From: Batkoa obscura
Lineage: Eukaryota; Entomophthoromycota; Entomophthoromycetes; Entomophthorales; Batkoaceae
DNA length: 64,000 nucleotides
Direction: 5' to 3'
Assembly: GCA_030770535.1 (NCBI GenBank)
Contig: JASVEC010000074.1
Coordinates: 1 to 64,000, forward strand
Positions 56,116 to 64,000 of this stretch are shown here, piece after piece; the first letter of the stretch is position 1, and the number at the start of each line of letters is the position of its first letter. The notes beneath the pieces were generated by a model. The model did no database searches. It saw only the letters and a list, made by a program, of their open reading frames with translations, and was not told where the DNA came from. Position numbers and translations under genes: made by a program.

Positions 56116-56212
56116 ATGAAATATCCTTTTTGGTTTCTTCTACTTTTCTATTCTTTACTATTGTTAATTGGAACTTTTCTTAGTAAATTCTTAAATAAAA
56201 AATATATGCTCA
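56116..56212 (-). mobile_element. MITE family A copy 17 (very worn)
   Basis: Reversed order of blocks: GAAATATCCTTTTTGGTTTC, CTATTCTTTACTATTG, TTAGTAAATTCTTAAATAAA. Both ends are eroded. Confidence 0.45.
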
Positions 56213-56619
56213 AATAAATTTTATTTCCTGCTAAAATAAATCTTATGTTGCAACCAAGAACATTATTAATTTTATAAATAATGAAGCTTTCTTTATAGAT
56301 GTCAAATCCCTTTACCAAAATTCCTCACCCAAAAGCCTCACTTTGAGTTTTCTCTTTTCACTTTAGTCCCTAAATCAAGAACAATTAGATAATAAGTAAT
56401 CATTCATGTAATCCGCTCTTAAAATTCCCATAATAATATTGTTATTAATAGCAACTCAAATGACAAAAATATGTTATTTTTAAAAAATCAATAATTACAA
56501 ATATAAAACCTTGTTTTTAATCCAACTATAGTTGTTCTTCATTCTATAATAGACAGGTTTGTATCTGAGAACTACTTTGATTAGAACCTTATTTTTAACT
56601 TATATATTTTCACTATCCA

Positions 56620-58420
56620 ACGACTGATGATAATAAAAATAGGATTTTTAAAATTATACATGAGGAAATGCTACTAAATTATAAACCTAGTATGATGATG
56701 ATGGTGCTACATATTCATAAAATAATTACTTCCCCATCATGTTTAGCTAAAAACTGTAGACTGAGGTAAAAAAGAGTTGGATGGGAGACTATAGGAGCGG
56801 GTAGGGATGATTACAGTTAATAAACAATATAGAATATTAGCAATATAATAACTTTGGTAACAAAAATCCTTTAAAAGCAATTATGTTTTTAATAGTTAAT
56901 TACTATATAAGTAAAGGGAATTCCGCTAAAGTGCAAAGCAACGATGATGATGATTATGTCGCACATCTATATAAGGCACTCCTTCACTCCTGATCTTACC
57001 CAGTAACTTGTAGATATAAAAAGAGAGGACCATTAATATCTCAGGAGTCATAAAAATTTTCTTTTAAAGCATTCTTAAAAATATCACCTTTAATTGCATA
57101 ACGATGGCGGGGATGATGATACTAGATATTCCAAAAAAGTAGCTTTAGTGTCACATTTGGTCAGCAATATTAGATTAATATAAAACAGTGGGTATATGTG
57201 GTATGGAGAAGGAGGAAGGGTCCAAGAGTGAGTATAACCAATAAACAACATAAAAGAATAATAGTATGTACAGTAAATATTTTGATAATTAAAAGGTGTT
57301 TTAATAAAGAAACTTATATTAAAGTATAAAATAATGATGAGAACAATAGTAACACATGTTCATATTTATGAAGAAAAAGCCACTTTTATGTTATGATTAA
57401 CAAATGATATATACTAAAAAAGAAAGAGGGAGTATATGCTGTAGAAAGGAAAGTAAAAAGAGAAGTTGGGATGACAATAAAAAACTAAGCAAATGCTAAC
57501 TTATGTAATGAAAATCCTACTGATTAAAAAATTATAAATAGAAAAAGATCTATCAAACTACGAATATAATAATGGCTATGATAGTATCATATGTTCATAA
57601 AAAGAATGCTTGCCCAGTAATCACTTATCACCAGTAATCTATAGATATAAAGAAAGAGAGGGTTGTTAAAGACCCAAGTGTAATAAAGAAATTACTTTCC
57701 GAGTACTCTTAAAAATCTCCTACCAAATCATCAATTGATGAAAGTAACCGTGGTGCATATTGTTAAAAGGAAGACTACCCAATCTTTCCACTTCTACTTT
57801 AACTATAGACTGAAAAATCTGAAAGAGAGAAACGGAGAAAGAAGGGTAGGGTGCTGATGTTAGTGATATTATAGCTAATAAATAATAAAAAAGTAGTAGC
57901 CCATGCAATGAAAATTCTAATAATTAAAAAACACATAAATAAGGAAAACTCCGCTGGATTGAAAGTCAATAGAAAAGGGGATATTACTAGATTTTCACAA
58001 AAAGAATAATTATTCGATATTCTCCTTAACTACCAATATAACCTAATAAATAAAAAGAGAGGGTGTATTCAGTATACTTAGTAGAGGGGAAAGTGGAAAA
58101 GAGAGGTAACAAGGAAAAGTATAACTGTTAAAAAATTGAAAAAAAACCAACACAAGTAATAGGATATGTAATAAAAGATCCAAATAATTAAAAACATTAT
58201 AAATAAGGAAATTTTCATTAAAGTACAAATCGATGATAATGATAATGCACATTCATGACAAAATGCTCTTTTATTATAGTTGACTAGCGACAATAAAGAT
58301 AAACAAAAATAAAGGATATATGCGGATATGTCAAAAAAAGGATATATATTCATGGTTATATTTATTATTAAAATTAATACAGGGGAAAAAGATATAAACA
58401 CGTGTGCATTTATTATTTAA
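56620..58420. repeat. Degenerate tandem array, about 200-260 bp units
   Basis: At least seven diverged units in the same order: a GATGATGATAAT-like patch; CATATTCATAAAAAGAATG; a TAATCTATAGATATAAA-type block; AAAGAGAGGGTGTAT; GGGAAAGTGGAAAAG-type purine-rich sequence; TTATAGCTAATAAATAAT; TAATGAAAATCCTAATAATT; and AAATAAGGAAAATTCCGCT. Anchor patches lie near 56685, 56941, 57131, 57333, 57572, 57965 and 58228. Unit lengths vary, and no frame is kept between units. It is a decayed satellite rather than a gene. Confidence 0.7.
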
Positions 58421-58824
58421 GAACAATGGTAAAATAATTTGCATTGACCCTCCACTTTTTTTTTAAATTCCTATAATTACTATTATAAACATTATAAATC
58501 ATATAAATATAGTAAAAATAATTTAAAAAATTGAGTGATTTATATATGCTTTCATTTAAAAAATGAAAATAACAAATAGCCGCCTTTAGAAGCATATTTT
58601 AATACCAAAAAAGTAGCCGCTATGACAAAGATATACATATTCTCATTGACTGATAACTAATGTAATATTTCAAATCAACTCGAATGAGTAGTATAGCATA
58701 TTACAAAATAGTATCTACCATTGACACAATTGAAGATGTCCTCATTCACTGACATATCAAACTAATCCTATAAATTGAGTAATAACTAGTATTTTCTATT
58801 CCTACACATTCCATTGCTCTTTCT

Positions 58825-60837
58825 CTAAATCAAAAACTCAATTTGGTTTAAAAATTCTTTAACAATTGGTGAAAACTTTTGGTATTTCTTTAGAAACATA
58901 ACCCCATTTTCAACTAACTCTTCTATACTAACACCCTTCATTCTGTTCCCATTTTTCGTTTCTTTCTCCTTATTCATCCCCCTTATTCCATCCGCATATT
59001 TCCTTAAATAATTCAAAGTTAAACAAGCTAATGATATAGCATAAAAAGAATACGTTGAATATGATATTAAAAACTGATGGCTTTGCTCATTTGCTAAAGA
59101 GTTAATTATTAATTCTGAGCTGATATAGGCTAACTCATAATATTTCCTAAAATTCTTCTCATTCTTTGGCGTCTTATTATTCTTGTTATTATCATAGTAC
59201 TTTAAATATGGTAAGATTAAGTTGAGTATAATACTTTCCTTTACTAGTATCAGGAAGATCATCAAAGGCTGATTCAAGTCCATAACCCAGTTTGGTTGAT
59301 TATATGTTATCTTCAATAATTGTTGATTATAATTTTTAAATATGGATTGGTTTAATTGTATCATCTTCTCTATCTTATTATAAATCTCCTGCTTGTCTTG
59401 TGTTATAGTATATTTTTTTTCTAGTAAATCATGATATCCTATTAAATCACATAGTTTAGCAAGGGTTATTGAATATAGGGAAGAGAGTGTATCTCGAACT
59501 AAAATAAATTGAGATTGCGTTGGGTTTGATAAAGGTAGTCGAATGTTTTCTAAATCCTTACTAAAACTTGGATAATTTAATTTCCAATCGCCGCAAATTA
59601 TGGATGAATTACGATTTAATAAAAAGATCTTTAATTTATCTTGTATAAAAATAGATAAATATAAATTAAATCTTAATCTTCTTTCTCTCCTATTGAATTT
59701 TCTGGAATTAAATGGGAGATAATTTAAACCTAATAAATTACTATAAATACTATTCATATTAAATAAAATCCAAATGAATTTTAATTTTAATTTAATCTTA
59801 AATTGTAAAATTAAACTGATACAGATTGTTACTATTAAACTTGGTTTTAGGAATCGTTGATTAAATTCAATCGTTATCAGATTTAACAGTTCATTAACAA
59901 TATTTTCGTAAACTTCTTCATCTATTTTACTACTATGGCCAATATATCTCGCTCCTATTGTGGCTACAATTTTGATTAATAATGGATCGGGGTGTTCATT
60001 TAAAAATTGCTCATCAATTATTGGGTACAAGATACAAAAGTTATAGAAATAATGATTAATACATAAATTAATATACTGCAATTTAAAATATTGATTTTCC
60101 ATAAATAGTATCCGATTCTTATTCACTAATTTATTTAATATTTCTTTGATACGTAGTATACTAAAATTATGGCTATTATTGTATATCATTATATTTCTCT
60201 CTATACTCTCATTGTTATTGCTTCCATTTTTTAAATTAATATTATTGTTTGGTGTCCTTCCGCTATCCTCTATCCTCCTTTCCCTTTTCAACTGATTTAA
60301 ACTAAGATAATTTAATATCAAAGTTCCTGCTGGACTGAATCCTAAATATTCCAATTTTCCATCGAATCTTAAATATATTTTTAAACTAAAATCATCGATC
60401 CCACTCTTTTGAATCATGTATCTTAATATTATTTCTTTATTATTCGATAATTCTTGACGTTGGTTTAAGATAATCATATTGCTATTTTCATTCTTATTCT
60501 TCTCGTTTTCTTTATGAATCCGATTCTCCTTCTTCCTCCCATCTTCCTTCTTTTTATTACTCTCTTTTTCCTTATTCCCATATCGCATCTTACTCACCAT
60601 AAACCCACCCTCTTTCTTCTTAACACTAATTACTTCGCTATCTTCCCTTAAGTAACTACAGCTGATATCTCTCTTCTGACATTCAATACATGTTGGCAGA
60701 AGTTTATCACACTTTCGTTTATTTCGACTACAATTTTTACAATAAAATCGAGCTTTATAAACATTGTTAGTGAAAGTGATCTCGTGGGAAGAAATAACGG
60801 AAGAGGGGAATTGAGTACTGTAGAATAAAGGGTTCAT
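58825..60837 (-). CDS. Zn2Cys6 binuclear-cluster transcription factor
   Basis: A 670-residue, single-exon fungal regulator. Residues 33-60 form the zinc cluster with spacing CX2CX6CX6CX2CX6C (C33, C36, C43, C50, C53, C60) and basic residues in SRNKRKC that contact DNA. A strongly charged Lys/Glu/Asn linker follows (about 70-120). The middle and C-terminal half (about 225-620) is helical and hydrophobic, as in the fungal-specific regulatory domain, with segments such as LNEHPDPLLIKIVATIGARY, where HPDPLL followed by a short helix is typical of that domain. The protein is nuclear, and its targets cannot be read from sequence. The nearest neighbour, the PX-PB1 gene, is on the same strand 1 kb away and is unlikely to be linked in function. 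Confidence 0.9.
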   Translation of the reverse strand: MNPLFYSTQFPSSVISSHEITFTNNVYKARFYCKNCSRNKRKCDKLLPTCIECQKRDISCSYLREDSEVISVKKKEGGFMVSKMRYGNKEKESNKKKEDGRKKENRIHKENEKNKNENSNMIILNQRQELSNNKEIILRYMIQKSGIDDFSLKIYLRFDGKLEYLGFSPAGTLILNYLSLNQLKRERRIEDSGRTPNNNINLKNGSNNNESIERNIMIYNNSHNFSILRIKEILNKLVNKNRILFMENQYFKLQYINLCINHYFYNFCILYPIIDEQFLNEHPDPLLIKIVATIGARYIGHSSKIDEEVYENIVNELLNLITIEFNQRFLKPSLIVTICISLILQFKIKLKLKFIWILFNMNSIYSNLLGLNYLPFNSRKFNRRERRLRFNLYLSIFIQDKLKIFLLNRNSSIICGDWKLNYPSFSKDLENIRLPLSNPTQSQFILVRDTLSSLYSITLAKLCDLIGYHDLLEKKYTITQDKQEIYNKIEKMIQLNQSIFKNYNQQLLKITYNQPNWVMDLNQPLMIFLILVKESIILNLILPYLKYYDNNKNNKTPKNEKNFRKYYELAYISSELIINSLANEQSHQFLISYSTYSFYAISLACLTLNYLRKYADGIRGMNKEKETKNGNRMKGVSIEELVENGVMFLKKYQKFSPIVKEFLNQIEFLI

Positions 60838-61862
60838 ATGAGTGTACTCGTATGATTTGTACTAGATGGATTGTATGTTTGTATAGATAAGTATTGATTG
60901 GCTATGAATTATATAGAATCTGAATTGATTTAGAATGATAGATTTAAAGTGATTGTATTATTTAATGAAACTAAACTTTAATGAAAAAATAGGAAAAAAA
61001 AGTATTTATAAGTGAATTTTTTTGGATGATAAAGTTTAGCCTGGTTTACTTTAATTAATTGGCTTAAATCTCAAAGCTTAGAAAAAGTTATTCTTTTAAC
61101 TAGTTTAAAAATTCATACATAAATCTATTCTAGCTCTTTTAAGAACTGATTTTGACTGTATTCAAGAAAAATCCAATGCCCAAATTTGATTACAATATAA
61201 TAACAAGCGTTTAAAAAATCAGCAGGACAAATATTTTAATAGTAAAACAATTGCTAGCTAGTTCAAAAATAACTGTAACAGCTATATTTAGACTAGAATT
61301 TTATCATTGGGGATTGAGGCATTGACAATGCTCTTTACTCTATTAATTTGATTATAGTATATCTCTTTTATCATATCCATATCTACTTAATTTTTGAATT
61401 TTTGAATTTTTGAATGTCTTTTCATGTTTATTTTAAAAAATAAACACTACTTGAAAGTCTCATCGTTTTAATAGAGGAAGTATGTTCTAAAAAAATAGCT
61501 GCTAATTTGAAGATGGAATTTATTATTAAGGTTGGTTTGTTTAGTAGTAGCTTTTTAAGGGGAAATATCGACTTATTAACGAATTTTAGTGATTGTTAAA
61601 GTGAATGGATTATTTATTATTAAAAACTGTTGAAACTAAAAATAAATTATGAAAGAGATGAGATGAGAGTGAAATGTTAGAGATAAAGTAAGAGATGCAA
61701 TATGTTGTAATATTTTATTATTATTTTCAATTAAAGTTATATTGAAAATAATAAGATTAATAAGTAAAAAAAACAAGATACTAATTTTAATAAAAGACAT
61801 AATAAAAAATAAACAAGTTCATTAATTCACGAAACAAAAAAATTATTTATTTCCAACATAAT
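60838..61862. other. Intergenic, no gene seen
   Basis: AT-rich DNA between two minus-strand genes. A short 9-bp tandem repeat (TTTTTGAAT, three copies) lies near 61394-61419. Nothing else. Confidence 0.55.
61394..61419. repeat. Short tandem repeat, 9-bp unit
   Basis: Three copies of a TTTTTGAAT-type unit, non-coding. Confidence 0.7.
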
Positions 61863-63053
61863 CTACCTAACCAAAAACTTCTTATCCATATTAACTAGCG
61901 CAAGTGTCAATTGTTCTGGCTTAATAGCCATCAACGCATTCAAGTCCTCATCGTTAGCCAATTGAAATAATTTATTGTTTTCTCTTTTAAAGACTAACAA
62001 CTTATTTTGAATTTCACTTACACACGAATATGAGTTTCTAAGAAATTTAGCTCTAATTTTATAAACCAAATCATTGTAATGAATAGATCTATTCACTCTA
62101 AGAGAAACGATTTGATCTTTATTGAGTACAACTTTGACTTTGATCTTTTCATTTGGTATTAATTTATCCATACTCATTTCAAAATCTCTCATACGAATAC
62201 CTCTCTCTCCTAATAACATACGGGATCTCCTTTTGATCATTATTGGCTTTAAATTCGAAATGATCTCTTGTTCTTTTTTTTCTAAATTTTTAATATTCCA
62301 TGGAGCAATAACTCCGTTTAAATTAGCTTCTTCTTCTCTTTTGTTCCATGGAGCTGGGTTGAGGGATTCTATTGAGGCAGTAGAGGATTTTCGAGATAAG
62401 GGCTCAATGGTTGTACGTTGACGTTGGAATAAGGATTTCGAACGTAAAAGTATTGGGTTGGTTGATAAGGTACGTTTAAGTTGTGGTAAATTATCTAATT
62501 TCTCAGAAGTAAAAGGAGTAACGATAGTAGAAGTAAGATCATCAACGGATTGAGTAGTAGTAGTAAGAGGTGTGATGTTGTCGGTCTCAGTGTATTTTTT
62601 TGAACTCTTATTTTTTAAAGTATGAGATCTCTTTAAACCAATTTGATCTAATTTAAAGCTATTTAAATCTTGATCTTTTTCGTTTAGACCAAAAAATTGA
62701 CGGATGGATTCTTCGTTTAATAATTGCTTATCTAAACAATTAAATTTTTGTAAATATCTGTCAATCTCTTCATACTTCTGTAAGGAGGACATAAAACAAA
62801 TAGTTAGGAAATATTTAGCTGGCTTAATTGTGGATAATTGACATTGTTTTGAGATTTGATTAGAGAACTTAACAAATTGAGAGAATGTACGTTTGATAAA
62901 ATAAGACTTTGTAGGGAGGTGGGAATAATTGGACGTAACTACAATAGTAAACCATAAATGATCATTTGCTTTTTCAAAGCCACAGATATTAGCATTGAAA
63001 TTGATTGGGGCGACCATCTCTACCTTTGGAGTAGTTAAAGATTGGAATAACAT
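61863..63053 (-). CDS. PX-PB1 scaffold protein (Bem1/Scd2-like without SH3)
   Basis: 396 residues, single exon. Residues of about 17-122 fit a PX domain, which binds phosphoinositides: WFTIVVTSN, then a KRTFSQFVKFSNQI core and the late helix YEEIDRYLQKFNCLD. Residues of about 304-396 fit a PB1 domain: KIKVKVVLNKDQI with the basic-face Lys, RSIHYNDLVYKIRAKFL, and an acidic OPCA-type loop ANDEDLNAL. The order PX then PB1 is that of Bem1/Scd2, which link Cdc24 to polarity sites, but the two SH3 domains those proteins carry in front are absent. No SH3-like sequence is seen in the 860 bp upstream. The middle (130-290) is Ser/Thr-rich and probably disordered, with PAPWNKREEE and IAPWNIKNLE as a repeated short motif. 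It is possibly a polarity or NADPH-oxidase adaptor. Confidence 0.8.
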   Translation of the reverse strand: MLFQSLTTPKVEMVAPINFNANICGFEKANDHLWFTIVVTSNYSHLPTKSYFIKRTFSQFVKFSNQISKQCQLSTIKPAKYFLTICFMSSLQKYEEIDRYLQKFNCLDKQLLNEESIRQFFGLNEKDQDLNSFKLDQIGLKRSHTLKNKSSKKYTETDNITPLTTTTQSVDDLTSTIVTPFTSEKLDNLPQLKRTLSTNPILLRSKSLFQRQRTTIEPLSRKSSTASIESLNPAPWNKREEEANLNGVIAPWNIKNLEKKEQEIISNLKPIMIKRRSRMLLGERGIRMRDFEMSMDKLIPNEKIKVKVVLNKDQIVSLRVNRSIHYNDLVYKIRAKFLRNSYSCVSEIQNKLLVFKRENNKLFQLANDEDLNALMAIKPEQLTLALVNMDKKFLVR

Positions 63054-63917
63054 GATTATTGGGATATTAGTTAAATATATATTATAAGATTAGGAAGAGG
63101 ATAATTAAAAGGAATATAAAAATAAAGAAAAATAATCAATATTCTAATTTATAACTAAGTCTTATAACAACATGGAAAAACTAAATATAAAAATAAAAGT
63201 TGGGAACTTAAAAGAACTAGAGCTTATTAAGTTAAATATTCTTATTTTTAAAAAGTATTAGTTTTTATAATTGTTATTAATATTAATGAAGTTAAATTTA
63301 AAAAAAGAGTGAAGAATAATAGACATCATTAAGCATTCTTTATATAGTTTTATTATATTGAGTTGAGTTGTTATTGAAATAAAAAGTTGAAACTTTTGAT
63401 TAAAAATAATCTTGAAATTAATGAGAGTTTTATAACTAAATTACTCAACTATCTAAGTTAAAACGGTTAAAAAAATTACAAATCAATCGAACATTTGAAA
63501 ATTAACCAGGTTTTTTTAATTTGATTTTAAACTTTTTGTTAAGTTAACTTTATTTAGTTATTTTGTATTTTATTTATAATTTTATATTTTATTTTTAATT
63601 TATTGTATTAACTATATTTAATTTTAATCATTTTGCCATAAAATAGACATATTATTTCTACTCGTATTTAACTTCCAGTATATAAAAGCTCATTGAAACG
63701 AAATAAAAGATTAAAATTCAAATGTTAGGACTTGACAGCTAGTCACGTTTCAGTTAAATATGTTAATGAGCCAATCAATTTCTTTAAATCAATTAGTTCT
63801 CCAGATAATTGATTCTACTGATGAAAAAAACATTTCATCAAGATTTAAAAAAAGTATAAAAGAGGCTGATAATCTAAAAGCATCATCTATTTTTTTTCAA
63901 TCACATAGATCCAAACT
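63054..63917. other. Divergent promoter region
   Basis: 864 bp between the start of the minus-strand PX-PB1 gene and the + strand cytochrome b5-domain gene. It is AT-rich, with no gene seen. It contains a TATAAAAG near 63681 and a TATAAAAG near 63856; the second lies about 60 bp before the ATG at 63918 and may serve that gene. Confidence 0.5.
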
Positions 63918-64000
63918 ATGAGCAAAAATTATTATTCCATTGAAGATGTAAGTAATCACAATACTGAGAAAGATTGTTGGATTATTGTACATAATAAAGT
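63918..64000 (+). CDS. Cytochrome b5-domain protein (5' end only)
   Basis: The first 27 codons run off the right edge. The peptide MSKNYYSIEDVSNHN, followed by TEKDCWIIVHNKV, matches the opening of the cytochrome b5 haem-binding fold (Y-[ST]-x-E-[ED]-V-x-x-H-N-x-x-x-D-C-W-[IV]-x-[IV]-x-x-x-V). The two haem-ligand histidines come later, outside the window. It could be free cytochrome b5, a fatty-acid desaturase or hydroxylase, or another enzyme with an N-terminal b5 domain. The missing part decides which. Confidence 0.78.
   Translation, partial: MSKNYYSIEDVSNHNTEKDCWIIVHNK

Larger units (their letters stand above)
54179..58824. other. Long intergenic region with a tandem array
   Basis: 4.6 kb without a supported gene. 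The first kilobase is the duplicated upstream flank of the receptor. A worn MITE remnant lies near 56116-56212 and a degenerate tandem array at about 56620-58420. Short open frames at 57720-58595 fall mostly inside the array and do not look like genes. Confidence 0.65.

Noticed and set aside
57720-58595. Several minus-strand open frames of 60-107 residues
   Set aside because: They lie in or just beside the degenerate tandem array and give hydrophobic low-complexity peptides from a purine-rich strand; no frame is kept between units.
62122-62421. 99-residue + strand frame
   Set aside because: Antisense shadow of the PX-PB1 gene.
1-64000. CRISPR arrays, prokaryotic operons, LTR or viral elements
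   Set aside because: No regularly spaced identical short repeats, no ribosome-binding-site-linked gene runs, and no reverse transcriptase, integrase or capsid-like blocks were seen on either strand.

Overview
The window is very AT-rich eukaryotic nuclear DNA. Its introns are short (about 47-90 nt), GT...AG, and usually end in TTTAG or ATAG. A Zn2Cys6 transcription factor marks it as fungal. An Integrator subunit (INTS9), animal-like membrane UDP-glycosyltransferases and 7TM receptors sit beside it, which fits an early-diverging fungus. My best guess is a Conidiobolus-like member of the Entomophthoromycotina; this is inferred from gene content and was not checked against a database.

Layout. 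1-311: broken tail of an alpha-carbonic anhydrase. 1758-6414: 14-exon CTR9 (Paf1 complex) with a long charged repeat region at its N-terminus. 8.9-25 kb: a family cluster of five UDP-glycosyltransferase loci (three whole, one with a frameshift, one decayed), with a cysteine-rich secreted protein, an unrecognised decayed gene, and two identical tRNA-Thr genes, one inside the cluster and one just beyond its far end. 25.6-28.8 kb: repeat-rich DNA. 28.8-30.1 kb: F-box/LRR protein. 32.2-32.9 kb: a hypothetical protein. 33-37 kb: no genes seen. 37.36-39.68 kb and 40.93-43.13 kb: two separate long palindromes, each carrying two divergent, identical copies of a small secreted cysteine-containing protein. 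45.5-48.1 kb: 7-exon INTS9. 49-54.2 kb: tandemly duplicated pair of 7TM receptors. 56.6-58.4 kb: degenerate tandem array. 58.8-60.8 kb: Zn2Cys6 regulator. 61.9-63.1 kb: PX-PB1 scaffold. 63918 to the end: start of a cytochrome b5-domain protein.

The dominant repeat is a roughly 97-101 bp miniature inverted-repeat element (GGGGATGT.../...ACATCCCC ends, 4-bp A/T-rich target duplications). About 17 copies or remnants lie between 11 and 56 kb. Copies lie in the spacer of the first palindrome and just outside the right ends of both palindromes.

Functionally, the window mixes conserved nuclear genes (CTR9, INTS9, zinc-cluster regulator), a polarity-type scaffold, and fast-evolving accessory families in secretion, xenobiotic glycosylation and sensing. 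The accessory families show duplication, gene conversion and decay. No retroviral, LTR, Polinton or CRISPR sequence was recognised.
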